This document shows positions 17,858-24,718 of a DNA stretch of 64,000 nucleotides, in pieces. The position numbers and the translations under genes were made by a program. Each line of letters starts with the position of its first letter. The stretch's first letter is position 1. Source of the stretch: a virus; the IMG/VR virus record IMGVR_UViG_3300005527_002139, positions 34,041-98,040 of that record; one strand, given 5' to 3'. The notes under the pieces are model-generated. The model saw only the letters and a program-made list of their open reading frames with translations, searched no databases and was not told where the DNA came from.

Positions 17858-18373
17858 TTAATCAGCGTACCAGATTTCTTTAAATCCTTCTGCTTCAGTC
17901 GGCATTTCAAAGTTATCAATCATACTTTTAACAACTTCTAATGGAACGATCTTGTTAGGACGATTGCTTAGTCTACGTTCTAATTCTGTCCAGTCCGGAG
18001 TCTTAAACACTACAGCAACATGCTCATAGTCTGGCAAGGCATTAAACTTACGTTTACGACTTGCCAAAGTTGTAGATGTTTGATCCCAAATAATGCGGCG
18101 ACCTTCAGACTGCGCTTTTCGAACTCGACGCATCATTAAACGAATAGCTCTAGGCATTACCTTATCAAAAACTTCCGAATAGGTTGAACCCATTCGACGA
18201 GCAAATCGTTCTACAAAGTAATCTGTAGAAACTATTACGTAGTCACTTTTTGGAGTCCAGTAATTAATTCCAGTTTGACCAAATGAAACAAATCCTTTGA
18301 TCCAGTCTTGATTGTCTAGCCAAGTAGATTTACCTGCACCAGGAACTCCAACTAGTTGATAACACACAGACAT
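17858..18373 (-). CDS. P-loop kinase (polynucleotide-kinase/zeta-like)
   Basis: 171 residues with a Walker A GVPGAGKST at residues 9-17, a DQTSTT segment near 94 and an arginine-rich lid (LERRLSNRPNK) near 130. This arrangement matches small kinases such as the T4 PseT kinase domain. Likely substrate is a nucleic-acid 5' end or a small metabolite. AGGATTGTA precedes the ATG. Confidence 0.75.
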   Translation of the reverse strand: MSVCYQLVGVPGAGKSTWLDNQDWIKGFVSFGQTGINYWTPKSDYVIVSTDYFVERFARRMGSTYSEVFDKVMPRAIRLMMRRVRKAQSEGRRIIWDQTSTTLASRKRKFNALPDYEHVAVVFKTPDWTELERRLSNRPNKIVPLEVVKSMIDNFEMPTEAEGFKEIWYAD

Positions 18374-18386
18374 TACAATCCTCCAC

Positions 18387-18608
18387 TCATAGAATCTTCC
18401 CTAAACCCAACCAAATCAATTGATCTAAATCTTGTTGATAGTCTTTGCCCAGTCTACGTTTTTCGTAGATAGCATTAAGAATATCTTTGCCATCACCGTA
18501 GTCGGTTACACCTGCGCCGCGGCTTTCCAATTCTTCAATTAAGTCGTCTGTGTCGAAGTCGCTGAGATCAACATCAACTTCAACTTCTTTGTACATAGTT
18601 TTATACAT
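18387..18608 (-). CDS. Small acidic phage protein
   Basis: 73 residues from ATG 18608, in a TAATG overlap with the gene upstream. Acidic N-terminal half (VDVDLSDFDTDDLIEELES), helical C-terminus. Unknown function. Confidence 0.55.
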   Translation of the reverse strand: MYKTMYKEVEVDVDLSDFDTDDLIEELESRGAGVTDYGDGKDILNAIYEKRRLGKDYQQDLDQLIWLGLGKIL

Positions 18609-18799
18609 TACCAATTCTCCACGCCAGATATTTCAGTTTTAAACTCACCAGGGAGTCCGTTAATTGTGGTATGCACAATAAGCGCAGTAACACTACCAAT
18701 GCCACTGTGGTTGTCTTGAATTAACTCAAAACTAGTAGCCTCCGGAAACTTGTCTATAGTGTCCAGAATCTTTTGAACTTCTTCTCTACATAGATACAT
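18608..18799 (-). CDS. Small phage protein, unknown
   Basis: 63 residues starting MYLCREEVQKILDTIDKFPE. Stop and start overlap both neighbours (TAATG). No motif recognised. Confidence 0.55.
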   Translation of the reverse strand: MYLCREEVQKILDTIDKFPEATSFELIQDNHSGIGSVTALIVHTTINGLPGEFKTEISGVENW

Positions 18800-19266
18800 T
18801 AATCAATACTCCTAAATGTACGCCAATCATCAATGTTTGGTTTTTCGTCAGCATCATATGTCCAACCCAAAGCCTTCATCATACGATGCTTGACTAGCAA
18901 GTTTGGACTACGGAAACGTTCTGTGTCATTGAAGCCCATCATGACTCCGACTTCGCACACAGCACCACTACGACATACGCCTGCATAACAATGCACAACA
19001 ACATTCATACGGTTCTCTAATGCGTGTTGTAGCAGTCGAACAAGCTCTGCGGCCTGCTCGTGACTACACTTCATTGCTTCCTCTAACACTTCGTCTTTTT
19101 CTTCTACATCTAAAAATTCAAAGTTATGACGCTCTTTGAATTGGTGTTTAGCTTCAGGACGCCAGCTGGCAGGATCCACAATACTGATCAGCATACTGTT
19201 AGCGCCGGCGTCGTGATGGAATCCTGTTGGAATATCAGCGGCTGCTACATTTTCAATCCAAGGCAT
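18799..19266 (-). CDS. Dual-specificity/tyrosine phosphatase-like protein
   Basis: 155 residues with the cysteine phosphatase signature HCYAGVCRSG (His92, Cys93, Arg99). The upstream segment (SMLISIVDPASW) and helical C-terminus match the compact DSP fold found in some large phages. It could dephosphorylate proteins or another phosphoester. Overlaps both neighbours by one base or TAATG. Confidence 0.8.
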   Translation of the reverse strand: MPWIENVAAADIPTGFHHDAGANSMLISIVDPASWRPEAKHQFKERHNFEFLDVEEKDEVLEEAMKCSHEQAAELVRLLQHALENRMNVVVHCYAGVCRSGAVCEVGVMMGFNDTERFRSPNLLVKHRMMKALGWTYDADEKPNIDDWRTFRSID

Positions 19267-19667
19267 TATACTCGCTCCTTTAAGTATTTTATAGCAGATT
19301 CTAGTCTACTAATATCATCATTCATATTACCTAACCCTAAATTACATTTATGACAAAGCCAACCTCTAAATTTTCCAGTAGCATGATCGTGGTCTGCACA
19401 CCAAACTCCTTTTTTATTAGGATTGTGTCCCTTTGCTTCTTCTTCGTTTCTGTTACAAATAGGGCATGTATAATCTTTAGGTCTAATAGGTGCAGTCGAT
19501 TTTATCTTCTTCAATAAAGCAGATTGTTTCTTTGCACATGGTTTACATTCATATCTAAGATACTTTGCACCACCATCTGTACCAAACATTCCTAAAGGAA
19601 GATTCAATAAGCACATTCCGCAGGTTTTTGTTTTTTCATCAAGGCCTTCGAATAGTTCTTTTATCAT
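19266..19667 (-). CDS. Endonuclease VII-like nuclease
   Basis: 133 residues. A CGMC knuckle (16-19), CKPC (39-42) and a CPIC (70-73) lead to the [20 protein letters not shown] core. That core is the recombination endonuclease VII (T4 gp49) zinc/catalytic motif with DHDH and NLGLG. T4 gp49 resolves branched DNA for packaging. It lacks a clear gp49 C-terminal dimer domain, so it could also be a free-standing HNH nuclease. Confidence 0.8.
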   Translation of the reverse strand: MIKELFEGLDEKTKTCGMCLLNLPLGMFGTDGGAKYLRYECKPCAKKQSALLKKIKSTAPIRPKDYTCPICNRNEEEAKGHNPNKKGVWCADHDHATGKFRGWLCHKCNLGLGNMNDDISRLESAIKYLKERV

Positions 19668-19894
19668 GATGAACGTTCTTTTTTCACACGACCAATTCGG
19701 CTAGCCTTGTTCCAAGTGTAATCGTGACCACTTGGTAGTTTACCATTGCTCACTGTGTCAGCACCAAATATGCCAACGATTTCAAAATCTTTTCCAACGA
19801 TAGTTACATATTCATTCATATGCTTTGCAACATTCATTGCTTCAGCAAGTGTAAGAACTTTGAGTGTTTCTTCTTTTCCTATTACGTTATACAT
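19664..19894 (-). CDS. Small phage protein, first gene of its operon
   Basis: 76 residues starting [20 protein letters not shown]. The ATG lies 6 nt after a perfect TATAAT, with no Shine-Dalgarno. Unknown function. Confidence 0.6.
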   Translation of the reverse strand: MYNVIGKEETLKVLTLAEAMNVAKHMNEYVTIVGKDFEIVGIFGADTVSNGKLPSGHDYTWNKASRIGRVKKERSS

Positions 19895-19900
19895 ATTGCT

Positions 19901-19929
19901 ATTATATAGTCAAGTTGTAATGTTGTCAA
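19901..19929 (-). promoter_or_regulatory. Sigma-70-type promoter (TTGACA-N17-TATAAT), leaderless arrangement
   Basis: Perfect hexamers, spacer 17 nt. ATG at 19894 coincides with the expected transcription start. Confidence 0.75.
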
Positions 19930-19988
19930 CTGGTGTGGTAAAATTAATCTTCTACCGATCCACATATAATTTTTAAAAAAAAACTACT

Positions 19989-19997
19989 ACTAAATAC
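19989..19997 (+). promoter_or_regulatory. Late promoter box (ACTAAATAC)
   Basis: Plus strand, 17 nt before the SGNH-like gene. Confidence 0.5.
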
Positions 19998-20014
19998 TTT
20001 TTTAGGAGTTCAGA

Positions 20015-20857
20015 ATGAACATAGGTGTGTATGGAGATAGTATTTCTAGATATGATCCTAACCAAGAATGGAATTTTGTAAGTTTATTAAAAAAAGAGTT
20101 TGATGCTAATATTGTCCATTCTGGAATCCCACATTGCAGTGAGGAAAGAATATTATTCAATTTAAAGAAAACTAAAAAACTAGATACAGCAATTATATTC
20201 CATGCCGCACCGTATCATATCTTTATGCCTAGCTGGAACAAAGATGTTTCGAACATAGACAAAACTACATTTGATAGAAAATACACTGCTCGAAATTGGG
20301 TAGAATCAATGTGGGGAACTGACTTTAAAGAACATGATTTTTATATTGATTTTTTTGAAAACGTCCCTAACGGAGCATGTTTACAATTATTAGAATATTA
20401 TAACATTCATTTTGAAAACTATACTGATGCATTTATAAAATGGCAAGATGGGGATAGTAGTGAAATTAAACAAGCACTATTAGATCAGGTTCGAATAGCA
20501 TCAGACGATGAAAAGTTTTACCAAGAACTTTGGACTGCTTTTGAACTAACTAGAAAATATATGTATCATCCAGATTTACAATTAAACAGATACTATGGGG
20601 CATTAATGCAAATTGATTCGTACTTGCATAATAAAAAAATACCCTGTGTACATTTTTTTAGTAAAGATCAATGGTACCCTTCTTGGTATACTATTACGTC
20701 TGGACCTGTAGATCTTTCTATGCGCGAGCTATATAAAGATAACAGCCAATATAACATTGGTTATCAACAATCTGCTAATGCAATGAACGCAGAAGGAAAT
20801 AAGATAATTTTTGACAAAATAAAAGAACTGTTGGCAACTAGTAGCACAATACCTTAA
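20015..20857 (+). CDS. SGNH-hydrolase-like protein
   Basis: 280 residues on the plus strand with TTAGGAG before the ATG. The N-terminus MNIGVYGDSISR carries the GDS block of GDSL/SGNH esterases, followed by a Rossmann-like pattern (NIVHSGIPHCSEERI; AIIFHAAPYHIF). The D-x-x-H block near the C-terminus is unclear. It may be a carbohydrate esterase of the virion. The late-type box upstream supports late expression. Confidence 0.6.
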   Translation: MNIGVYGDSISRYDPNQEWNFVSLLKKEFDANIVHSGIPHCSEERILFNLKKTKKLDTAIIFHAAPYHIFMPSWNKDVSNIDKTTFDRKYTARNWVESMWGTDFKEHDFYIDFFENVPNGACLQLLEYYNIHFENYTDAFIKWQDGDSSEIKQALLDQVRIASDDEKFYQELWTAFELTRKYMYHPDLQLNRYYGALMQIDSYLHNKKIPCVHFFSKDQWYPSWYTITSGPVDLSMRELYKDNSQYNIGYQQSANAMNAEGNKIIFDKIKELLATSSTIP

Positions 20858-20865
20858 ATCAATAT

Positions 20866-20942
20866 GCGACTCGTAGTAGAGTGGTCACTACACTTGGGAC
20901 TGTAACCCAAGAAGCGGAGGTTCGAATCCCCCGGTCGCTCCA
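20866..20942 (+). tRNA. tRNA-like gene, probable tRNA-Thr(UGU), degenerate
   Basis: The only tRNA on the plus strand. The anticodon arm TTGGG-ACUGUAA-CCCAA gives UGU by geometry, but position 33 is C. T-arm GGAGG-TTCGAAT-CCCCC has one mismatch and the acceptor stem pairs over only six bases before TCCA. Possibly decaying; Tyr(GUA) is the alternative reading. Confidence 0.5.
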
Positions 20943-20966
20943 TAATATAAAATCATACACAGTTAA

Positions 20967-21042
20967 TGGTGCCGCCTCCCCGGATCGAACAGGGTTCCTC
21001 GGATTTTCAATCCGTTGCTATGACCACATCAGCTAAAGCGGC
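20967..21042 (-). tRNA. tRNA-Phe(GAA)
   Basis: Acceptor GCCGC with encoded CCA, anticodon loop TTGAAAA, T-arm TTCGATC. Confidence 0.9.
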
Positions 21043-21049
21043 AAAAATA

Positions 21050-21136
21050 AAATGTAGTAGGTTGAGACAAAACTCAATTAGTTTGCGTCACGATCTTTAA
21101 CGACAGCGAGCTTATCTCTATGAGACCTCTACTATC
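21050..21136 (-). ncRNA. Structured spacer element between tRNAs
   Basis: TAGTAG and CTACTA close an ~85-nt segment lying between tRNA-Phe and tRNA-His. Inside is AGCTCGCTGTC on the minus strand, similar to the AGCTCGCAAGG motif of the large RNA at 25.5-26.8 kb. There is no T-loop, so it is not a tRNA. Confidence 0.35.
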
Positions 21137-21178
21137 CGCAACACCTTTTACACAGCACCTAGCTGGTTACTACAAATT

Positions 21179-21252
21179 TGGGGTGAAGTCGGGAATCGAA
21201 CCCTGGTCTACTGTTTCACAGACAGTCGTGTTACCACTACACTAACAACACC
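21179..21252 (-). tRNA. tRNA-His(GTG)
   Basis: Anticodon arm ACTGT-CTGTGAA-ACAGT, a 5' G opposite C73, and encoded CCA. Two mismatches in the acceptor stem. Confidence 0.85.
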
Positions 21253-21258
21253 ATTGAT

Positions 21259-21333
21259 TGGCACCCCTGGATGGAATCGAACCACCGTCCCCACGTTCGT
21301 AGCATGGTATCCTATCCATTGAACGACAGGGGT
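21259..21333 (-). tRNA. tRNA-Arg(ACG)
   Basis: Loop CTACGAA, acceptor ACCCCTG/CAGGGGT, encoded CCA. Confidence 0.9.
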
Positions 21334-21340
21334 ATATATT

Positions 21341-21415
21341 TGGCCGGCCCTGAGAGGATCGAACTCCCACCGTCGGTTTCGAAGACCGAAATGATATCCA
21401 TTTCACCAAGGGCCG
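21341..21415 (-). tRNA. tRNA-Arg(TCG)
   Basis: Anticodon arm TCGGT-CTTCGAA-ACCGA, acceptor CGGCCCT/AGGGCCG, encoded CCA. Confidence 0.9.
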
Positions 21416-21420
21416 TATTA

Positions 21421-21552
21421 CCATAGAAAAACACACTCGGCTCCCCTTACAACCTTGTTCCTGTCAATTCAGGATGAAACTGGATGAACCCAGAGGCTCC
21501 CCTTGGTTGTTTGTATCTGTCAATTCAGATTGAAAGTGTGTTTATCTATGGT
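21421..21552 (-). ncRNA. Two-unit hairpin element inside the tRNA array
   Basis: A ~16-bp inverted repeat (CCATAGA..AACACACT against AGTGTGTT..TCTATGG) encloses two tandem units of about 41 nt. Each has the palindromic hairpin CTG-AATTGA-CAG on the minus strand followed by AAGGGGAGCC. No ORF or tRNA fold is present. The last bases overlap the CCA end of the next tRNA. Confidence 0.5.
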
Positions 21553-21624
21553 AGGAGCACCGGGACTCGAACCCGGAACTGGCAGATTAAAAGTCTGCTG
21601 TGATAACCATTTCACCATACTCCC
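21549..21624 (-). tRNA. tRNA-Lys(TTT)
   Basis: GCAGA-CTTTTAA-TCTGC anticodon arm, T-arm CCGGGTTCGAGTCCCGG, encoded CCA. Confidence 0.92.
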
Positions 21625-21628
21625 GTAT

Positions 21629-21704
21629 TGGTCCACCCGGTGAGATTCGAACTCACACCTCATTGATTAAGAGTCAAGTGCGCTACCGTTAACGCTACAA
21701 GTGG
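21629..21704 (-). tRNA. tRNA-Lys(CTT)
   Basis: CTTGA-CTCTTAA-TCAAT anticodon arm, acceptor CCACTTG against CGGGTGG, encoded CCA. Confidence 0.88.
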
Positions 21705-21878
21705 TTGGTCGTAATTAAATTGATTTAATGTGCCAACCAGGACCAATACGGGGTCAAGGTTGACACTAACGTTTACTTGAACGTTTCATGTCATTCTCCT
21801 ATTTTAAATTTTTGTCAATAAAGTAAATTAAAGCTACTATCATAAGTAAAACTACGATCGCCCCATTTTGTTTTCTCC

Positions 21879-22070
21879 TTAATAAGATGCGTAATCACTA
21901 AACTTAGGAAACTCAAGACGATCACGCTCAACTACCTTTATTTCATATTCATCTATATTGTCATCATAGAATTTAATCTTAAATGTGTCTTCGTCTATTT
22001 TTTCTAATATTTCGCAGTCGACAAAATACGATCCGTACATACTAGTATCAAGATATCTAATCGTTGGCAT
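21879..22070 (-). CDS. Small phage protein inside tRNA array
   Basis: 63 residues, starting MPTIRYLDTSMYGSYFVDCE, with AAGGAGAAATAT before the ATG. Acidic, beta-rich. In the 170 nt downstream are two possible tiny ORFs (a 14-codon hydrophobic one and a 7-codon MKRSSKR with AGGAG), which I do not annotate separately. Confidence 0.65.
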   Translation of the reverse strand: MPTIRYLDTSMYGSYFVDCEILEKIDEDTFKIKFYDDNIDEYEIKVVERDRLEFPKFSDYASY

Positions 22071-22088
22071 ATATTTCTCCTTTAAAGT

Positions 22089-22164
22089 TGGTAGTGATGG
22101 TCGGACTCGAACCGACGATAAACTCCGTATGAAGGAGGTACATTAGCCGCTATGCTACATCACT
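22089..22164 (-). tRNA. tRNA with CAT anticodon (Met, or Ile2 if lysidinylated)
   Basis: Loop TTCATAC in a CTCC/GGAG stem, acceptor AGTGATG/CATCACT, encoded CCA. A TilS-like gene at 33.7 kb makes the Ile2 reading plausible for one of the CAT tRNAs. Confidence 0.85.
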
Positions 22165-22165
22165 A

Positions 22166-22239
22166 TGGCAGGGGTACTAGGGTTCGAACCTAGACTAACA
22201 GAGTCAAAGTCTGTGGTGCTACCATTACACTATACCCCA
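22166..22239 (-). tRNA. tRNA-Gln(TTG)
   Basis: ACAGA-CTTTGAC-TCTGT anticodon arm. Acceptor TGGGGTA/TACCCCT with a U1-U72 mismatch; encoded CCA. Confidence 0.9.
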
Positions 22240-22246
22240 ATAAATT

Positions 22247-22341
22247 TGGCACTTCGTTAGCCACACCGCTTTGGACACGGATCTAGACCCCTGCTTCCAC
22301 AGGACTTATAGGCTTCAATACTACATTCCGCTACGAAGCCC
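22247..22341 (-). ncRNA. tRNA-like element without canonical T-arm
   Basis: On the minus strand GCTTCGT pairs with ACGAAGT, followed directly by GCCA, as in a tRNA acceptor with CCA. The ~75 nt between them hold a CCTG..CAGG hairpin with GGA in the loop and a GGG-TCTAGAT-CC arm, but no TTCGA T-loop. It may be a decayed tRNA-Ser or a CCA-tailed structured RNA. Confidence 0.4.
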
Positions 22342-22361
22342 GAGCGGATTGTTGCAGTAAC

Positions 22362-22439
22362 TGGAGCACAGGGTGAGATTCGAACTCACGGTTTTGCGGA
22401 TTTGCAATCCACTGCATTGGGCCTCTCTGCCACCTGTGC
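22362..22439 (-). tRNA. tRNA-Cys(GCA)
   Basis: GTGGA-TTGCAAA-TCCGC anticodon arm, acceptor GCACAGG/CCTGTGC, encoded CCA. Confidence 0.92.
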
Positions 22440-22446
22440 GTATTAC

Positions 22447-22521
22447 TGGCCTCGCCTACAGGAATCGAACCCATATTCGTAGGGTAGAAGCCTACTGTAT
22501 TATCCATTATACTAAAGCGAG
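22447..22521 (-). tRNA. tRNA-Arg(TCT)
   Basis: GTAGG-CTTCTAC-CCTAC anticodon arm, acceptor CTCGCTT/AGGCGAG, encoded CCA. Confidence 0.92.
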
Positions 22522-22528
22522 TTATACT

Positions 22529-22602
22529 TGGCGTACCTCCAGGGACTCGAACCCCGACGAACAGTTTTGGAGACTGTGATGCTGCCATTACATTAGAGAT
22601 AC
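22529..22602 (-). tRNA. tRNA-Trp(CCA)
   Basis: ACAGT-CTCCAAA-ACTGT anticodon arm, acceptor GTATCTC/GAGGTAC, encoded CCA. Confidence 0.9.
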
Positions 22603-22609
22603 ATTAATT

Positions 22610-22684
22610 TGGTAGCCACGGACAGTTTCGAAATGTCGACCTATCGCTTATCAAGCGAGTGCTCTTCCTCTGAGCTACGCGGCT
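22610..22684 (-). tRNA. tRNA-Ile(GAT)
   Basis: CTCGC-TTGATAA-GCGAT anticodon arm, acceptor AGCCGCG/CGTGGCT, encoded CCA. Confidence 0.9.
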
Positions 22685-22689
22685 ATGTT

Positions 22690-22776
22690 TGGTGGAGATG
22701 ACTGGAGTCGAACCAGTAGTGCCCGAAGGGCGGCGGATTTACAGTCCACTGGGGTTACCAATTTTCCTACATCTCC
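22690..22776 (-). tRNA. tRNA-Tyr(GTA)
   Basis: GTGGA-CTGTAAA-TCCGC anticodon arm and the long variable arm (GCCC-TTCG-GGGC type) expected of bacterial tRNA-Tyr; encoded CCA. Confidence 0.93.
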
Positions 22777-22782
22777 AAACTT

Positions 22783-23020
22783 AGTGACACTCTCCGCTAT
22801 GCTTTTAGACGCCGTCGCAGGGCGAATGAAGAGTGTGTAGTTAAGAACACTAATAACGCCTTTTACAAAGTTCTGGGCTATGAGTCCAGTCGTCCCTATA
22901 GTGTTCTTAACTACTCTAGGATTTTAACATCTGTGTTGTCGCCACAGACTTCATCCCCTAGGCCGCCCATTTGCTAGTTTAAAGTGATAGCAGGATCTCG
23001 TTTCCTATAGCACTAAAAGA
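22783..23020 (-). ncRNA. Structured RNA segment with perfect 16-bp stem around a CAU anticodon-like arm
   Basis: Three hairpin groups lie in 240 nt without an ORF. ACACTCT/AGAGTGT closes 22787-22836. A perfect 16-bp inverted repeat (22837-22852 with 22899-22914) encloses CTGG-ACUCAUAGC-CCAG (22873-22889), which looks like a tRNA-Met anticodon arm but has no T-arm. TCTGTG/CACAGA and AGTG-ATAG/CTAT-AGCACT follow. A bidirectional terminator bounds it. Confidence 0.5.
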
Positions 23021-23058
23021 AAAACCCCCGGAGTATTTTACATTCCGAGGGTCTTTTT
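23021..23058. terminator. Bidirectional terminator after the 33-aa ORF
   Basis: A ACCC(CC)GGAGT / ATTCCGAGGGT stem with A-run on one side and T-run on the other. It separates the small ORF unit from the RNA elements downstream. Confidence 0.75.
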
Positions 23059-23078
23059 GTTTTTTGAGCTGTTACTGG

Positions 23079-23180
23079 TTATGCGTAACTTGCTCCTACA
23101 GAAAGGCCCTCGCCTGGTAGTCGATACCAGCGAATGCAAAACATCTGATGTTTTCTAATTTGCTTAAACATTTTGATCAT
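23079..23180 (-). CDS. 33-aa small protein with own promoter and terminator
   Basis: ATG at 23180 (AGAAAGAAAG before it) to TAA at 23079, basic and aromatic, containing RKHQMFCIRWYRLPGEGLS. It is the only ORF between a near-consensus promoter (23217-23245) and a strong terminator (23021-23058). Not recognised. Alternatively the transcript is a small RNA; the hairpin over GCAAAACATC/GATGTTTTGC fits either. Confidence 0.5.
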   Translation of the reverse strand: MIKMFKQIRKHQMFCIRWYRLPGEGLSVGASYA

Positions 23181-23216
23181 CTTTCTTTCTGTTAGTTAAT
23201 TTCTTACTATGTGTAT

Positions 23217-23245
23217 AGTATACTGTATTTATTTATCTCTGTCAA
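23217..23245 (-). promoter_or_regulatory. Sigma-70-type promoter (TTGACA-N17-TATACT)
   Basis: Spacer 17 nt. It drives the 33-aa ORF or small RNA. Confidence 0.7.
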
Positions 23246-23315
23246 GAGATTTTCTTTAAAAAGTGACAAAAATATTGTTGTATTTTTGCCACACTCTTGA
23301 ATACGGAAACATTTC

Positions 23316-23390
23316 TGGTACCTGGTCACGGTTTCGAACCGCGGACCTTCGCCGTGTAAAGGCGTTGCTCTACCCCTGAGCTAACCAGGC
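23316..23390 (-). tRNA. tRNA-Val(TAC)
   Basis: ACGCC-TTTACAC-GGCGA anticodon arm, acceptor GCCTGGT/ACCAGGT, encoded CCA. Confidence 0.92.
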
Positions 23391-23397
23391 AAATTCT

Positions 23398-24072
23398 TTA
23401 GTCCTTACGACCACCAAATAGTTGTAGTAACATTAAGAACAAGTTGATAAAGTCTAAGTACAAGCTAAGAGCGCCTGCAATTTCTGCCTTACCATCATTG
23501 TCGTAACTAACCATCTCACGAATCTTTTGTGTGTCGTATGCTGTTAAGCCTAAGAACACAATAATTCCGATAGCACTAATGACCATTTGAAAAACTGTAC
23601 TACCAATAAAAATATTGATTATACTTGCAATAACAATCGCAATCAACCCAATGAACATAAATTGGCCAACTCCGTCCAAATTACGTTTAGTGAAGTAGCC
23701 ATAGCCACTCATTGTAGCAAATAGAACGGCAGCTCCCATGAATGCGCTTACAATGCTTCCCATGTTATATACTACAAAGATTGTAGCAAAACTTAGACCC
23801 ATTAATGCGGCAAATCCATGTAAAAATAGCTGTAACGCACTCTTACTCATTTTGTCCATTGCAAAGCTAACGCCAAGAATGGCTACAAGCGGCGCAAAGA
23901 TTACAAGCCATTTCATTGCGCCTGTAAAGAAAAATTCCATCAGCGTTGTATTTGATCCTACAAGATAACTTACAATCATTGATGTGATAACTGCCAGTGC
24001 CATATGTCCGTAAACACGGCCCATTGCACTATTAATCTGCGATGCAGAACGAAAAACACCTGTTGCATACAT
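23398..24072 (-). CDS. Bax inhibitor-1 (YbhL/YccA-type) membrane protein
   Basis: 224 residues with seven hydrophobic segments. The family pattern is clear: an N-terminal VYGHMALAVITSMIVSYLV helix, the GYGYFTKR loop near residue 145, GLTAYDTQKIREM near 185 (the conserved Y-D-T-Q-K) and a final LYLDFINLFLMLLQLFGGR helix. BI-1 family proteins are pH-sensitive calcium leak channels or protease regulators in the inner membrane. It sits alone among tRNA genes; a role in delaying membrane stress or lysis is inference. Confidence 0.9.
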   Translation of the reverse strand: MYATGVFRSASQINSAMGRVYGHMALAVITSMIVSYLVGSNTTLMEFFFTGAMKWLVIFAPLVAILGVSFAMDKMSKSALQLFLHGFAALMGLSFATIFVVYNMGSIVSAFMGAAVLFATMSGYGYFTKRNLDGVGQFMFIGLIAIVIASIINIFIGSTVFQMVISAIGIIVFLGLTAYDTQKIREMVSYDNDGKAEIAGALSLYLDFINLFLMLLQLFGGRKD

Positions 24073-24718
24073 AAGTTTGTCTCCTTTGTAAGATTACTTA
24101 TAAAAAAACGAAAGTTAGCAAGTAAGTAATGAACTGTGCAAGGTGCAAACGGGCTGAGGTTACTCTAGGCCCTAAGCAAATTACAATATGCAAAGCACAG
24201 TGGCTTGCGTATTTCCGAACAGCAAATCACAAGTTCGATAGATTCGGGGCATACAAACACGATCAGTTTTCAAGACTGATTGCCAGTATTGGAGTCATCG
24301 CATGAAGCGATAACGGTGTTCATCCTCATCTCTCGCCTTCTTCCGGGTAGTTTACTGTTACCAGCATACTACCAAAACCTTATAGGTGCTCTCTGTTGGA
24401 ATCGAACCAAACTGTTTAACTCCGTATCTTCCTTGCACGTTCAGCAGTTAGTCGACTTAGTACCTACTGGTGTTCTCAAGTGTAGTTAAACTTCAAAGAG
24501 CATTTATAAAGTGTCTAGCTACTCACACCACATGAGCCCTAGACTGAGCGGTTACTCTGTCCATAACATTTATTCTTTTGGAAAGGTGCTAAACCTCACC
24601 TAATGCGTCCCCGGATTCCCTACACGGGATCGGAAGGCCAATGCACTACACGCCTAGCACTCTTTATGGTGACTGCCCCACCCCCTGTGTATAACGGGCA
24701 AGGGAGCCCGGGTTTTCC
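24073..24718 (-). ncRNA. Gene-free 646-nt structured stretch with tRNA-like pieces
   Basis: There is no credible ORF. On the minus strand: CGGGC/GCCCG near 24700; GTGCTAG..TTAGCAC (acceptor-like) around 24588-24660; TGCTCTTT paired with AGAGAGCA around a 120-nt element (24385-24504) that has a true T-arm (TTTGG-TTCGATT-CCAAC) but a GTTTAAC/GTTAAAC-closed insert where the D and anticodon arms should be; ATCAGT-CTTGAAA-ACTGAT, a Ser(UGA)-like anticodon arm, near 24263-24281; and CTGTGC/GCACAG enclosing 24133-24202. I infer one or more folded RNAs, possibly built from remodelled tRNAs. Confidence 0.45.

Noticed and set aside
21242-21436. Minus-strand ORF of 64 codons (with GDGGSIPSRGA)
   Set aside because: It reads through two tRNA-Arg genes; this sequence type is a classic tRNA artefact.
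22331-22588. ORFs on both strands over 22331-22588
   Set aside because: They cover tRNA-Cys, tRNA-Arg and part of tRNA-Trp and have no ribosome binding site.
24385-24504. Possible tmRNA
   Set aside because: There is an acceptor-like stem and T-arm, but no tag ORF, no pseudoknots of the right size, and the 3' end lacks CCA.
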